A stretch of DNA of 64,000 bases from Mesorhizobium sp. NZP2298 (lineage in GTDB: Bacteria > Pseudomonadota > Alphaproteobacteria > Rhizobiales > Rhizobiaceae): assembly GCF_013170825.1 (NCBI RefSeq), contig NZ_CP033365.1:186001-250000 (forward strand), in the 5' to 3' direction. Both the position numbers and the translations under genes were made by a program. Below the pieces are notes generated by a model that saw only the letters and a program-made list of their open reading frames with translations, ran no database searches and had not been told where the DNA came from. This document shows positions 53,338-63,334 of the stretch, piece by piece; within the stretch, counting starts at the first letter, position 1; the number at the start of each line of letters is the position of its first letter.

Positions 53338-55245
53338 ATGGCTTCACGCTATCATGAGGTCTATGACGGCTGGAAACGCGAGCCGGAGGAATTCTGGGCG
53401 GACGCGGCCGGCGCCATCGACTGGTATTCGCCCTGGGACAAGGTGTTCGATGCCACCGCCGGCGTCTATGGCCGCTGGTTTACCGGCGCGACCTGCAACA
53501 CCTGCTACAATGCCATCGACCGGCATGTCGCCGGCGGACGCGCCGACCAGATCGCGCTGATCTACGACAGCGCCATTACCGGAACGGTCAAAAAATTCAC
53601 CTATGCCGAGCTGAAACGTGAAGTGGTGGCGCTGACCTCGGTGCTGAAGAACCGGGGCGTCGGCAAGGGCGACCGCGTCATCATCTACATGCCGATGGTG
53701 GCGGAGGCGGCCATCGCCATGCTCGCCTGCGCCCGTATCGGGGCCGTGCATTCGGTGGTCTTCGGCGGCTTTGCCTCGCATGAGCTTGCCACCCGCATCG
53801 ACGACGCCAGGCCAAAGCTGATCATCTCGGCCTCCTGCGGCCTGGAGCCAGGCCGCATCGTTGCCTACAAGCCTCTGCTCGACAGAGCGATCGAGATGTC
53901 CCGCCACAAGCCGGACGCTTGCCTGATCCTGCAGCGCGACCAGCTGCGCTGCGATTTGAAGGACCATTTCGACATCGACTATGCCGATGCCGTCGCGCGC
54001 GAGCGGGCCGCAGGCGCCAATGTCGACTGCGTGCCGGTGCTCGCCACCGATCCGCTCTACATCATCTACACGTCGGGCACGACCGGACAGCCGAAGGGCA
54101 TCGTGCGCGACAATGGCGGCCACATGGTCGCGCTGAAATGGACGATGGAGAACGAGTTCGGCGTCAAGCCGGGCGAAGTGTTCTGGGCGGCGTCGGATGT
54201 CGGCTGGGTGGTCGGCCATTCCTACATCGTCTACGCACCGCTGCTGCATGGCTGCACCAGCATCCTGTTCGAAGGCAAGCCGATCGGCACGCCGGATGCC
54301 GGCACCTACTGGCGGGTCATCTCGGATCATGGCGTCGTCGCGCTGTTCACCGCGCCGACGGCCTTCCGCGCCATCAAGGGGCAGGACCCCAAAGGCGAGT
54401 TCGTTCCCAAATACGACCTGTCGAAATTCCGCACGCTGTTCCTCGCCGGCGAGCGCGCCGACCCCGAAACCATCAAATGGGCGGAGCAGAAGCTGAATGT
54501 GCCGGTGGTCGACCATTGGTGGCAGACGGAGACCGGCTCGCCGATGACGATCAACCCCGCCGGACTTGGCCTGTTGCCGGTGAAATACGGCTCACCTGGC
54601 GTGCCTATGCCCGGCTACGACATCCGCGTGCTTGACGATGCCGGCCACGAGGTGCCGCGCGGGACGCTCGGCAATGTCGTGGTCAAGCTGCCGCTGCCCG
54701 CCGGCTGCCTGCCGACACTGTGGAACGCGGATGCCCGCTTCCGCCAGGCCTATCTCGATGAGTTCCCCGGTTTCTACAAGACAGCCGATGCCGGCATGAT
54801 CGACGAGGACGGTTACCTCTACGTGATGGCCCGCACCGACGACATCATCAATGTCGCCGGCCACCGGCTGTCGACCGGCGCGATGGAAGAGGTGCTGGCC
54901 GCCCACCCCGATGTCGCCGAATGCGCTGTCGTCGGCATCGCCGATGCGATGAAGGGCCAAATTCCGCTCGGCTTCGTGGTGCTGAACGCCGGTGTCGCGC
55001 GCGACGGCGGCGCCATCGAAAAGGAGGTCGTCGCCCTGGTGCGCGAGCGCATCGGCCCGGTCGCCGCCTTCAAGACCGTGGTGACAATCAAGCGCCTGCC
55101 CAAGACCCGGTCGGGAAAGATCCTGCGCGGCACCATGCAGAAGATCGCCGACAAGGAAGAGTGGGCGATGCCGGCGACCATCGACGACCCTGCCATCCTG
55201 GACGAGATCACCGCTGCCCTGAAGGCGCGCGGGATCGGGGTTTGA
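53338..55245 (+). CDS. prpE: propionyl-CoA synthetase
   Basis: Activates propionate to propionyl-CoA via an acyl-adenylate; 635 residues. The N terminus SRYHEVYDGWKREPEEFW and the CNTCYNAIDRHV segment are typical of PrpE. AMP-binding P-loop YTSGTTGQPKGIVRD near 242-256, DHWWQTETGSP, and the acetylatable Lys592 in KTRSGKILRG are present. GGGGAGG six bases before the ATG fixes the start. Acetyl-CoA synthetase (acs) is the alternative, but the domain end and NTCYN segment favour PrpE. Confidence 0.92.
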   Translation: MASRYHEVYDGWKREPEEFWADAAGAIDWYSPWDKVFDATAGVYGRWFTGATCNTCYNAIDRHVAGGRADQIALIYDSAITGTVKKFTYAELKREVVALTSVLKNRGVGKGDRVIIYMPMVAEAAIAMLACARIGAVHSVVFGGFASHELATRIDDARPKLIISASCGLEPGRIVAYKPLLDRAIEMSRHKPDACLILQRDQLRCDLKDHFDIDYADAVARERAAGANVDCVPVLATDPLYIIYTSGTTGQPKGIVRDNGGHMVALKWTMENEFGVKPGEVFWAASDVGWVVGHSYIVYAPLLHGCTSILFEGKPIGTPDAGTYWRVISDHGVVALFTAPTAFRAIKGQDPKGEFVPKYDLSKFRTLFLAGERADPETIKWAEQKLNVPVVDHWWQTETGSPMTINPAGLGLLPVKYGSPGVPMPGYDIRVLDDAGHEVPRGTLGNVVVKLPLPAGCLPTLWNADARFRQAYLDEFPGFYKTADAGMIDEDGYLYVMARTDDIINVAGHRLSTGAMEEVLAAHPDVAECAVVGIADAMKGQIPLGFVVLNAGVARDGGAIEKEVVALVRERIGPVAAFKTVVTIKRLPKTRSGKILRGTMQKIADKEEWAMPATIDDPAILDEITAALKARGIGV

Positions 55246-55279
55246 GGCCGACACGACGAGCGGTTTCGCGCCGCCCTTC

Positions 55280-55309
55280 CTTGCCGGTCGACCTGTCTTG
55301 ACCGGCAAG
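55280..55309 (+). terminator. terminator of prpE
   Basis: CTTGCCGGTC (55280-55289) and GACCGGCAAG (55300-55309), perfect 10-bp stem with a 10-base loop, followed within ten bases by CTTTTATT. It starts 34 bp after the prpE stop. Confidence 0.75.
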
Positions 55310-55379
55310 CAATACTTTTATTGTGCAATGCAGCAAGCCACCCTACAGTGACGGGTGGGGGGCCATCCAGCGGTGCGGT

Positions 55380-56462
55380 ATGGCTCAACAGAAAATTACG
55401 TTCGGCAGCGTCGACATCCTGCGGTTTCTCGCCGCCGTGCTGGTCATGATCTACCACTATGGCTTCTGGGTGTGGGCCTATCCTGATGGCATTTCGGCGC
55501 AGGCCACGGGTGGCGTGCCGGCGCAGCCAACGATAGGCGCCTGGGTCGGGTCCGGCTGGGTCGGCGTTGAGATCTTTTTCGTCATCAGCGGCTTTGTCAT
55601 CGCTTTCAGCGCCGAGAAATCGACGCCGCTGCGGTTTTTCGAGGCAAGGTTCAAAAGGCTGGCGCCGGCGGTCTGGATCTGCGCGCCGATCACCGCCGTG
55701 CTTTTGCTGCTCATCGGCCTGAGCTGGCCGACCGATGCGGTGGTCAGGCTCGTCCGCACCGGCCTCTTCGCGCCCTATGGCCCCTGGGTGGACAGTGTCT
55801 ACTGGACGCTCGGCATCGAGATCGCCTTCTACGCCGTCGTCTGGATCCTGCTGCGGCTCGGCCGCTTCCATCTCATGGAAATGGTCGCCATCGCCATCGG
55901 CCTGATCAGTACGCTGTTCTGGTGCCTCTATTATCTCCTTGACTGGTCCGACTTCGCCGAGACACGCTGGCTGCAGCTTACCCTGGTGCACCATGGCTGC
56001 TTCTTCGCGGTCGGCGTGTTGCTCTGGCTGATGCGGTTCAAGGCGCTAACGCCTTCCCGCCTTGGCTTCTGCCTGTTGTTCCTCGGCGGCGGCGTGCTGC
56101 AGATCGCCAGTTCGGTCGACGTCCACAGCATCAAGGTCAATGCCGTGATGCCCTATGCGCCGCCAATCCTGATCTTTCTCGTCGCTATCGCCTTGATGGC
56201 ATGGTCGTTGCGGCTCAACCTCGGCTGGAGCGGCTGGCGCCGGATCGGCCTGATGACCTATCCGCTCTACCTGATCCACGATGTCGTCGGCGCGGCAATG
56301 CTTGGGGCGATGGTCCGTTCCGGTGCGCCTTATCTCCCGTCGATGGCGATCGTCGGCGCGACCATGATCGCGGCAAGCTGGCTGGTGGCGACCGAGGCCG
56401 AGCCGCGTATCCGGCTGCTGCTCGACCACACCGTTTTCCGCTACCGGCTCAAGGCTGCCTAG
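55380..56462 (+). CDS. acyltransferase 3 family membrane protein (possible exopolysaccharide O-acyltransferase)
   Basis: 360 residues, about ten transmembrane helices. The N terminus SVDILRFLAAVLVMIYHY carries the active-site His of the family, and GSGWVGVEIFFVISGFVIAF is the second conserved block. Such proteins O-acetylate or O-succinylate polysaccharides. It lies 350 bp from the end of the exo cluster and resembles ExoZ/ExoH, which acetylate and succinylate succinoglycan, in type and layout; which of the two, if either, is not decidable here. Start at ATG 55380. Confidence 0.82.
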   Translation: MAQQKITFGSVDILRFLAAVLVMIYHYGFWVWAYPDGISAQATGGVPAQPTIGAWVGSGWVGVEIFFVISGFVIAFSAEKSTPLRFFEARFKRLAPAVWICAPITAVLLLLIGLSWPTDAVVRLVRTGLFAPYGPWVDSVYWTLGIEIAFYAVVWILLRLGRFHLMEMVAIAIGLISTLFWCLYYLLDWSDFAETRWLQLTLVHHGCFFAVGVLLWLMRFKALTPSRLGFCLLFLGGGVLQIASSVDVHSIKVNAVMPYAPPILIFLVAIALMAWSLRLNLGWSGWRRIGLMTYPLYLIHDVVGAAMLGAMVRSGAPYLPSMAIVGATMIAASWLVATEAEPRIRLLLDHTVFRYRLKAA

Positions 56463-56472
56463 ACGCCAGCCG

Positions 56473-56540
56473 ATCTATCTCTTTGTTCTGGCGCAGCTCG
56501 GGGCGGAAAACCGCCTCGCCCCTGTCCTGGAATTGCACCG
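56473..56540. repeat. RIME-type mosaic repeat fragment
   Basis: TCTATCTCTTTGTTCTGGCG, then GGGCGGAAAACCG and CCTGGAATTGC, the same ordered blocks as in other copies. Part of the 348-bp gap between the acyltransferase gene and exoP, which otherwise holds only the second repeat at 56655-56816. Confidence 0.65.
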
Positions 56541-56654
56541 TCGGCATCAGGCTGGGCATCGACACCGCCGCCTTCCAGAGCGGCCGCCTGACGGGGTCAG
56601 GATCGCCGACAAGCAGGGCCGGCTGATCTTCTCCTGATCAGACGCGGCGGCTCT

Positions 56655-56816
56655 GAATCAAAGAGATAGAGCATGATGTCGTCCGCTCTGGCAATTCCAG
56701 GAAAAGTGTGAACGGTCTTCCCGGGAAAAGCGTGTAGCGCTTTCCCTTGGAAATTGCGTCAAAACAAAGAGTTAGGGCGGCTCGCCGTTTTCGTGAAACG
56801 GCGAGATGCCCTAGAC
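56655..56816. repeat. RIME-type intergenic mosaic element (inverted relative to 22841-22973)
   Basis: Reads, in reverse complement, CTAGGGC, CTAACTCTTTGTTTTGACGC, CCAAGGGAAAGCG, CGGGAAGACCGTTCACACTT, TCCTGGAATTGC, block for block like 22841-22973. It ends in a strong dyad, CTCGCCGTTT/GAAACGGCGAG (56781-56805), next to the exoP stop, where it can act as the operon's 3' hairpin. Confidence 0.8.
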
Positions 56817-59198
56817 CGGTGCCTTGCTGCGGACTTCCGACTTGTCGAGATAGTAGGTCGAATATTTGTCGAAGAATTTCTCCGACGCCCCGAACGATCC
56901 ATATTTGGCGAGCTTCTTCAGATCGACCTTGTTCAGCACCACCCCGACGATCTTGTTGGCGACATAGGGTTCGGATTCCAGCATCGACCGCACCATGGCG
57001 CGCGGCGTGCGGCCCCATTCGGTGACGAGCACGAAGCCGTCGACGAGCGGCGCGAAGGCCTTGGCGTCGACCACCGGCCCAAGCGGCGGCAGATCGACGA
57101 CGATGTATTCGAACGTCTCCTTGGCATTCTCGATGAAGCGCCGCATTCCGGCCGAGGAAAGCAGCTCGCTGGTGTGCGAGAAGTGCCCGCGCAACACGGC
57201 CGGGATGATGGCGAGCTTGGTCTGCCTGTCGATCTTGCCGACGGATTGCCATGTCTGGCCGCTCACCACCGCCTCCATCAGGCCTTGCTCGGCCTCCATG
57301 CCAAGGCTGCGGCTTAGACCGGGATTGCGCAAGTCGCCGTCGATGAGCAGCGTCCTGGCGCCGTTGGCGGCAAGCAGCCCGGCGAGATTGGCCGCCACCG
57401 TCGACTTGCCTTCGCCGGGAAGCACGGAGATGACGCCGATGACGCGGCTGCCTTGTCCCTCCATCACGACATCGAAGGCGATCTTGGCGCTGCGCAGCGT
57501 TTCGGCAAACATCGATGCCGGAGCGTCGATGCTCACCCTCATTCGCGCCCGCCTTTCAATGGCGGCCGGCGATCTGGCTGCCTTGGCATCCGGCTGAGCC
57601 TCGGCCGGCTTGTCGTCCTTGGCGGGTTTGCTGCCGATGGTCGGCAGGTAGCCGAGGAATTTGAGACCGACGCGGTCGCGCACCTCGTCACCGGTCCGGA
57701 AAAACCGCTCGTTGAATTCGTTGAGGGCGCCGAAGCCGGCCCCCATCAGCACACCGAGCACGAGCGAGAGCCCGAGCACGACAATGGTACGCGGGCTCGA
57801 GGCGGAGAGCGGCGTCGAGGCGTCCGAGATGATGCGGATCTTGCCGACCGGGAAGGATTGCTGCTGCGCGGCTTCCTCGTAGCGGCCGAGGAACGTCTGG
57901 TAGAGGGTCGTGAGCGCAGTCGCCTTCTGGTCGAGGTCGCGCAACTGGACCTGCGACTGGTTGTCGATGGAGCTCTTGCCCTGTGCGGCGGCGACATTGG
58001 CCCTGAGCGCGGTCTCGCGCGCCAGCGCCACCTCATATTCGTTGCGATAGCTTTCAGTGAGCTGCTTCAGTTCGCCGAAAATCTGCGCCGATATGTCGGC
58101 CTTTTCCTTCGCAAGCGCGACGGCCTGCGGATGTTCGGCACCGAAATTCGCCTCGACGTCCTGCTGCCGCTTGGCGACGGTGAGGTAGCGGGTCTTGAGC
58201 GCCGAAATGACCGAGCTGCTCGGCTGGTCGGCCGATATGGCCGCGTCCTTGAAGGCGTTGTCGGAGCCACTATCGACAATCGACTTGTACTGCTGGTAGC
58301 GGGCGCTGGCGCGAGCCGTGTCGGCCTGCGCCACGATCAGCTGGGCGTTGAGATCGGCAAGCTGCTTGTCGCTCATCAGCTGGCCATCGCTGTTGGCGGA
58401 CAGGCCGTGCTCGGCCCTGAATTTCTCGACCGCGAGCGATGCCTGCTGCGAGCTCTCGCGCAGTTCCGTCAGCCGGCCCTGCAGCCAGACCGCCGCGCGC
58501 TCGGTGGCGTCGAAGCTGGCGTCGAGCTGATCGGCGAGGTAGGCGTCGGCATAGGCCTTGGTGATCGCGGTCGCCAGTCCCGGATCCGTCGCCTGATAGC
58601 CAAGCGCGATGACATAGCTTCGCCCGACACGCTCCGCCCGGATTTCGTTCTGCAGCTTGAGGATCGCGTAGTCACGGCGCGACGTGGCAATCAGCGCATC
58701 GCGGGCAGCCGGGTCGAGTTTGCCGATGTCACCAAGGCCCGGCATGGCCGGGCTGGGGCGGACATACTGGATCAGGCCGCGGATCAGGCCGACGCCCTGG
58801 GCAAGCGCCGACTGCGGCGGGTTCATGAAGGCATCGTTCTGGTCGAGCTTGAGCTTGTCGACGACCACCGCGGCAAGCCGCGTCGAGGTCAGTATCTCGA
58901 TCTGGCTCAAAATGGCGGAATCGGTCTGCATGGTGGTCGACGCCGCCGAAATGTCGTCGACGATCTTGTTCAGGCCCTCATCGATCAGCACGCTTGAAAC
59001 CGACACAAATTTGGGCGGCGTGGTCTGCAGATAGAGCATGCCCAGGAAAAGACCGATGGCGGCGCACACGGCAACCACCTTGGCCTGCCGCGCAGCCATG
59101 CCAAGCAGACGCTCGATATCGATGAAGTCTTCGCCGTCTCCTGCATCCGAATTCGGCAATGGCATCCTCTTGTCGAGAGGAAAGTTGGCATAGTTCAT
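56811..59198 (-). CDS. exoP: succinoglycan chain-length/transport protein ExoP (Wzz domain + BY-kinase)
   Basis: 795 residues. Two transmembrane helices (about 38-57 and 480-500) bound a long periplasmic coiled-coil Wzz/GNVR region. The cytoplasmic part is a bacterial tyrosine kinase: Walker A VLPGEGKSTVAANL near 592, A' LLIDGDLRNP, Walker B YIVVDLPPLG. The C-terminal tyrosine cluster is short (KYSTYYLDKSEV). Controls polymerisation and export of succinoglycan. The start at MNYANFPL (59198) is preferred over a long upstream frame that runs through a repeat. Last gene of the exo operon. Confidence 0.92.
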   Translation of the reverse strand: MNYANFPLDKRMPLPNSDAGDGEDFIDIERLLGMAARQAKVVAVCAAIGLFLGMLYLQTTPPKFVSVSSVLIDEGLNKIVDDISAASTTMQTDSAILSQIEILTSTRLAAVVVDKLKLDQNDAFMNPPQSALAQGVGLIRGLIQYVRPSPAMPGLGDIGKLDPAARDALIATSRRDYAILKLQNEIRAERVGRSYVIALGYQATDPGLATAITKAYADAYLADQLDASFDATERAAVWLQGRLTELRESSQQASLAVEKFRAEHGLSANSDGQLMSDKQLADLNAQLIVAQADTARASARYQQYKSIVDSGSDNAFKDAAISADQPSSSVISALKTRYLTVAKRQQDVEANFGAEHPQAVALAKEKADISAQIFGELKQLTESYRNEYEVALARETALRANVAAAQGKSSIDNQSQVQLRDLDQKATALTTLYQTFLGRYEEAAQQQSFPVGKIRIISDASTPLSASSPRTIVVLGLSLVLGVLMGAGFGALNEFNERFFRTGDEVRDRVGLKFLGYLPTIGSKPAKDDKPAEAQPDAKAARSPAAIERRARMRVSIDAPASMFAETLRSAKIAFDVVMEGQGSRVIGVISVLPGEGKSTVAANLAGLLAANGARTLLIDGDLRNPGLSRSLGMEAEQGLMEAVVSGQTWQSVGKIDRQTKLAIIPAVLRGHFSHTSELLSSAGMRRFIENAKETFEYIVVDLPPLGPVVDAKAFAPLVDGFVLVTEWGRTPRAMVRSMLESEPYVANKIVGVVLNKVDLKKLAKYGSFGASEKFFDKYSTYYLDKSEVRSKAPV

Positions 59199-59245
59199 CG
59201 TCGGTCCAATCCCAGAGCCTGTTGCGTCCCGATCATCGGGCTGAG

Positions 59246-59310
59246 GCTCTATCTCTTTGTTTGGGCGCAATCTTTTCCGAAAACCGGGACTGACTTTCCG
59301 GGATCGTGCC
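59246..59310. repeat. RIME-type mosaic repeat between exoN and exoP
   Basis: CTCTATCTCTTTGTTTGGGC, GCAATCTTTTCCGAAAACCG and TTTCCGGGATCGTGCC, blocks shared with the copies at 33413-33461 and 39238-39285. It fills most of the 237-bp exoP/exoN gap and may affect read-through. Confidence 0.7.
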
Positions 59311-59435
59311 TTGGCTTGCAGTTGCCTCGACGGCCGGGAGCATTGCCGTGGGCAACGCAAGCCTCATGCCAACCAGCGAGGAACCTGCCGGCCCCTCGCC
59401 AACAGTCATGTGACAATGCTCCCGAAAAATGGGCA

Positions 59436-60332
59436 TTATGCGGCTTCTTCCTGGCGTTCATGCGACCGGACGAACTCCTGAAGCATCTCGAAAACCGGAC
59501 CCTTCATGTCGTTGCGCGCCAGCGCGAAGGCGATGTTGGCCTGGATGAACCCTTCCTTGGACCCGCAGTCGAACATGCGCCCCAGGAAAGGCTGGGCAAA
59601 GAACGGCTGGTTCTTCGACAGGCGGACCATGGCGTCGGTCAGCTGGATCTCGTTGCCGGCACCACGTTGCTGATCGCCCAGCAGCGCGAAGATCTCGGGC
59701 TGCAGGATGTAGCGGCCGTTGATGTAGAAGTTCGACGGCGCGTTGGCCGGGGCCGGCTTCTCGACCATGGCCGTGACCTCGAAACCGCCGCCGATATCGG
59801 CGCCGCGGCCGACAATGCCGTATTTGTTGGTTTCGCTCGGATCGCAGCGCTCGACGGCGATCACATTGCCGCCCGTCTCGGCGTAGAGATCGGTGATCTC
59901 GGCCAGGCAGCCGCGCCCGCCGAAGGAGACCATGTCGGGCAGAAGCAGGGCGAAAGGCTCGTTGCCGATGACTTCGCGGGCGCACCAGACGGCGTGGCCG
60001 AGGCCTTGCGGCGACTGCTGGCGGATGAAGGACGTGGCGCCAGCCACAGGCAGCATGCTTTCGAGCGCCTCCAGCTGGGTCTTCTTGCCGGTCTGCTCCA
60101 GGGTGCCGATCAATTCCGGATGCAGGTCGAAATAGTCCTCGATGACGGCCTTGTTGCGGCCGGTCACGAACACGATGTGCTCGATGCCGGCTTCGAAGGC
60201 CTCGTCCACCGCATATTGCACGACAGGCCTGTCGACCACGGGAAGCATTTCCTTCGGCATCGACTTGGTCGCCGGCAGGAACCGTGTTCCAAGCCCCGCC
60301 ACCGGTATCACGGCCTTCCTGATTTTCTTCAT
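59436..60332 (-). CDS. exoN: UTP-glucose-1-phosphate uridylyltransferase (ExoN/GalU)
   Basis: 298 residues. The nucleotide-sugar pyrophosphorylase signature [19 protein letters not shown] stands at residues 13-31, with EKP at AMVEKPAP and the substrate region [11 protein letters not shown]. Makes UDP-glucose for succinoglycan backbone synthesis. The ATG at 60332 has AAGGAA upstream. The place between exoP and exoO is the same as exoN in Sinorhizobium. Confidence 0.94.
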   Translation of the reverse strand: MKKIRKAVIPVAGLGTRFLPATKSMPKEMLPVVDRPVVQYAVDEAFEAGIEHIVFVTGRNKAVIEDYFDLHPELIGTLEQTGKKTQLEALESMLPVAGATSFIRQQSPQGLGHAVWCAREVIGNEPFALLLPDMVSFGGRGCLAEITDLYAETGGNVIAVERCDPSETNKYGIVGRGADIGGGFEVTAMVEKPAPANAPSNFYINGRYILQPEIFALLGDQQRGAGNEIQLTDAMVRLSKNQPFFAQPFLGRMFDCGSKEGFIQANIAFALARNDMKGPVFEMLQEFVRSHERQEEAA

Positions 60333-60406
60333 CGCAAATTCCTTCTGAGGAGATCGACTGCAGTCCATTCACAGGCCACGAAAAATCCCTCCATGTGCCT
60401 GCATCT

Positions 60407-61390
60407 TCACCTCCCCGCCCCCACGGCAAACTGTGCCGCTACTCGTCGCAACCGCACGGCGATCGGCATGCCCATATGCCTGACCGCCGCTGGGTCGCTG
60501 AGCGCCGTCCGGATCGCCTTGAGCGGGGACCGCGCCTTGATATGCTGGACCATCGCCAGGAAGGAGGCCGCCTTGCGCAGGCTGCGGCCGCGCCGGGCAA
60601 AGGCCGCCTGAGCTGCCTCATCCATCCGATGAGTTTGAGCGAATACGGCGTCCGCCTTGCGCATCGCTTCAACATGATGAAGTTCGAGCACACGCGAGAT
60701 GGAGCCGCTGCGAATGTGATAGGCGTAGCCGATATCGGGCTCGACCACGCATCTGCCGCCCTTGGCCAGGGCTTCGGCAAACAGGATATAGTCCTCGCCG
60801 ATCCTCAGTTTCTCGTCATAGCGAAGCCGGTTCTCGTCCAGGAACCGGCGCTGGAAGATCGGCTTAAGGTAGCCGAGGTTGAACTTCGATTCGAAGACGA
60901 TGTTGCCGGCGATGTAGGTGGCCAGCGAAATCTCGCGCAAACCTTCCAGATACTGCCGCGGGAACATCGCATCCTCGACCACACCGTCCTCGCGGATGAC
61001 CTGGAGATTGTCGACGGCGATCTGGGCATCGGCTTTTTCGGCGCGGTTGATCATGGCGGCGAGACGGCCGGGAAAGACGGCGTCGTCGGAATCGAGAACC
61101 GCGATCCACCTGCCGCGGGCGACGTCGAGGCCGGCATTCCTGGCGCCGCCGGGGCCGCGATTCCTGGCGAGCGCAACGACGCGCACGATGTCCCCGGGAT
61201 AGGCCCGCGCCACATCGAGCGTGGCATCGCGCGACTGGTCGTCGACAACGATGATCTCGACCCTGACATCCTTCTGCGCGATGGCGCTGGCGATCGCCCT
61301 GTCGAGCGTCGCCTCGGCATTGTAGGCCGCGATCACAACGGAGACATCGGGGGCTGAGACATCGGGGGGCGGGGAAACGTCAGGCTGCAC
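60407..61390 (-). CDS. exoO: succinoglycan glycosyltransferase, ExoO-like (GT2)
   Basis: GT-A fold family 2 enzyme, 327 residues. DVSVVIAAYNAEATLDRAI starts the domain; VDDQSRD and the DxD in VLDSDDAVFPGR bind the UDP-sugar and metal. ExoO adds a beta-1,6-glucose to the side chain in Sinorhizobium. The GTG at 61390 follows a strong AAGGGGG site and is preferred; an ATG at 61423 gives 11 more residues without a ribosome site. It overlaps the exoM end by 11 bases. Gene name by order and type. Confidence 0.85.
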   Translation of the reverse strand: MQPDVSPPPDVSAPDVSVVIAAYNAEATLDRAIASAIAQKDVRVEIIVVDDQSRDATLDVARAYPGDIVRVVALARNRGPGGARNAGLDVARGRWIAVLDSDDAVFPGRLAAMINRAEKADAQIAVDNLQVIREDGVVEDAMFPRQYLEGLREISLATYIAGNIVFESKFNLGYLKPIFQRRFLDENRLRYDEKLRIGEDYILFAEALAKGGRCVVEPDIGYAYHIRSGSISRVLELHHVEAMRKADAVFAQTHRMDEAAQAAFARRGRSLRKAASFLAMVQHIKARSPLKAIRTALSDPAAVRHMGMPIAVRLRRVAAQFAVGAGR

Positions 61391-62330
61391 GCTTGCCCCC
61401 TTCCCCCGGCGAGGGTTGGCCATAGAGGCGGATTTCGCGGACGCCGACAAGACCGCTGACGACACCGACATGCATGATGCCGCGCAACACGCTACGGTTC
61501 CTGCGTACCGGGCTGGCGACGACGGGAAGTGCCGCAGCGAAACAATAGGCCGCCTTTGCCGCGGCCAGGCCGACATGCTTGATCAGCCCGATGCCGCGCG
61601 CATTGCCGCCCAGGAGGTGACCATGCGTCTGACCGACGCGAAAACGGCGCCGGCCAAGCCAGTCGAACGCGGCCCTGGCACGCGGCACCACCTCGTCCAC
61701 CCAGGCGTCTTGAGAGAAGGCGATGCGGCCGCCTGCCGTGACCATCTGATCGAAGAACTCGGTGTCCTCGCCGCCGGTCTGGCCGCGCGCCAGGCTGAAG
61801 CGGCGGCCGCGCAAGCTGTCCGATCCCATACGCAGCAGGACATTGCAGGTGTAGCCGGTGCGGATTTCGCCGCGCACCCAGACGGGCAAGGTCGAATGGA
61901 AATCGCCACGCCGCATCCATTCGGGCGCATCCGGACGGTAGAGCGCGCGCACCGGGCCGAGCACGGCTGTTGCGCCGCTGTCCTCAGCCGTCGCGACCAG
62001 TTCGGCCAGCCAACGGGGCGAAGCAGTCTCGTCATCGTCGATGAAGGCGAGGAAATCCGCCTCGCTGGCATCCAGGCAAGCATTGCGGGCGACCGAGATG
62101 TTGCGCGCCGGAGCGTGCCGGTAGCGGATCGGCAATTTCAAATCCCGCGCCAGCGCCGTCACCAGGGCCTGCGCGCTTGGCGTCTCGTCATTGTCGGCAA
62201 CGATGACGCTGACATCAAACCCTGCCGGCATTTCCATGGCGGCGAGCGAGCGCAGCGTATCGGCCAGCTCCGGCCGCCGGAACGTGCACACGCCGATGTC
62301 GATGACGCGGTTCTTGGCCTGAACCGCCAT
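61380..62330 (-). CDS. exoM: succinoglycan glycosyltransferase, ExoM-like (GT2)
   Basis: 316 residues. IDIGVCTFRRPELADTLRSL, VADNDETPSA and the acidic FIDDDETASPRWL motif mark a family 2 glycosyltransferase with the ExoM N terminus. ExoM adds a beta-1,4-glucose in the octasaccharide unit. The ATG at 62330 overlaps the exoA stop by one base (TGATG). Longer upstream frames are antisense noise. Confidence 0.87.
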   Translation of the reverse strand: MAVQAKNRVIDIGVCTFRRPELADTLRSLAAMEMPAGFDVSVIVADNDETPSAQALVTALARDLKLPIRYRHAPARNISVARNACLDASEADFLAFIDDDETASPRWLAELVATAEDSGATAVLGPVRALYRPDAPEWMRRGDFHSTLPVWVRGEIRTGYTCNVLLRMGSDSLRGRRFSLARGQTGGEDTEFFDQMVTAGGRIAFSQDAWVDEVVPRARAAFDWLGRRRFRVGQTHGHLLGGNARGIGLIKHVGLAAAKAAYCFAAALPVVASPVRRNRSVLRGIMHVGVVSGLVGVREIRLYGQPSPGEGGKRAA

Positions 62331-63319
62331 CACGCCACCCCGCGTCGCGCGCCAAGGCCGAGAAGCTGCAGCCAGAAGCCGACGGACCAGCCGAAATGCA
62401 TGACCATCGCCGAGACGCCGGCGAGCGCGATGTCGGCATTGCGCTGGCGGATGGCCGTCACCAGACCGTAGCCCAGGCAAACCGCCGCCCAGACCAGCAA
62501 GGGCACAGCCGCGATCCAATGCACGAAGGAGAAGGCAGCCAGGAGAACCACCGGAAAGACCGCCAGCGGCACCATCTGCCGGACCTTCGGAATGACGCGG
62601 TGCTTCAGCACATTCTTGGCGCGGCCACGCCCATAACCGAGATACTGGAAATAGAGACCTTTGAGCGACCCGCGCGGGTAATAGACCATATGCGTCTTGC
62701 CGCTCATCCAGATCTTGTAGCCGGCTTGCCGCAGCCGATAGTCGAGTTCGGCATCCTCATTGTGGCTGAACGTCTCGTCATAGCCGCCGACAGCGCCGAA
62801 GGCCGAAATCCGCATCAGCGCGTGATGGCCATGGTCGACCCACTCTCCGGCGGAGAGGTGACGATGCTTGGAGCCACCGGTGCCGAGTTTCGAATTCTGC
62901 GCCGCCGCAACCGATTTCTGTACCGCGCCGCTGCCGCTGGTCAGCATCGAAACCACGACCGAATCCGCACCCGTGGCCAGCGCTTCCTCAAGCAGCCGGT
63001 CACAATAATCGTCGGGATAGCCGCCATGCGCGTCGATGCGGATCAGATAGTCCGCGCCCTCACCGAAAGTGCCAATGGCGAGATTGATCGCCGCGCTCTG
63101 GATGCGGCGCTTGTTGTGAAGCAGGATGACGCGCGAATCCTTCGCGGCGATCTGCTCGACAATGGCCAGCGTGCCATCGGTGCTGCCGCCATCGGCGATG
63201 ATGATCCTGGCGCCCAGCCTTTGAGCCGCGGGCCGCAATTGATCAAGCAGCGTGCCGATATGGGTTGCCTCGTTCAGGCAGGGGATCACGATCAGGCTGG
63301 AGGGAAGCGCTTGCGTCAT
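62330..63319 (-). CDS. exoA: succinoglycan glycosyltransferase, ExoA-like (GT2)
   Basis: 329 residues. SLIVIPCLNEATHIGTLLDQL opens the GT-A domain; IADGGSTDGT and IRIDAHGGYPDDY carry the metal and sugar site, and SHNEDAELDYRLRQAGY the catalytic ED region. Three hydrophobic segments near the C terminus (from about residue 250) anchor it to the membrane. ExoA adds the second sugar, beta-1,3-glucose, to lipid-linked galactose. Coupled to exoM downstream. Confidence 0.9.
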   Translation of the reverse strand: MTQALPSSLIVIPCLNEATHIGTLLDQLRPAAQRLGARIIIADGGSTDGTLAIVEQIAAKDSRVILLHNKRRIQSAAINLAIGTFGEGADYLIRIDAHGGYPDDYCDRLLEEALATGADSVVVSMLTSGSGAVQKSVAAAQNSKLGTGGSKHRHLSAGEWVDHGHHALMRISAFGAVGGYDETFSHNEDAELDYRLRQAGYKIWMSGKTHMVYYPRGSLKGLYFQYLGYGRGRAKNVLKHRVIPKVRQMVPLAVFPVVLLAAFSFVHWIAAVPLLVWAAVCLGYGLVTAIRQRNADIALAGVSAMVMHFGWSVGFWLQLLGLGARRGVA

Positions 63320-63334
63320 CAGGCGATGTCCATT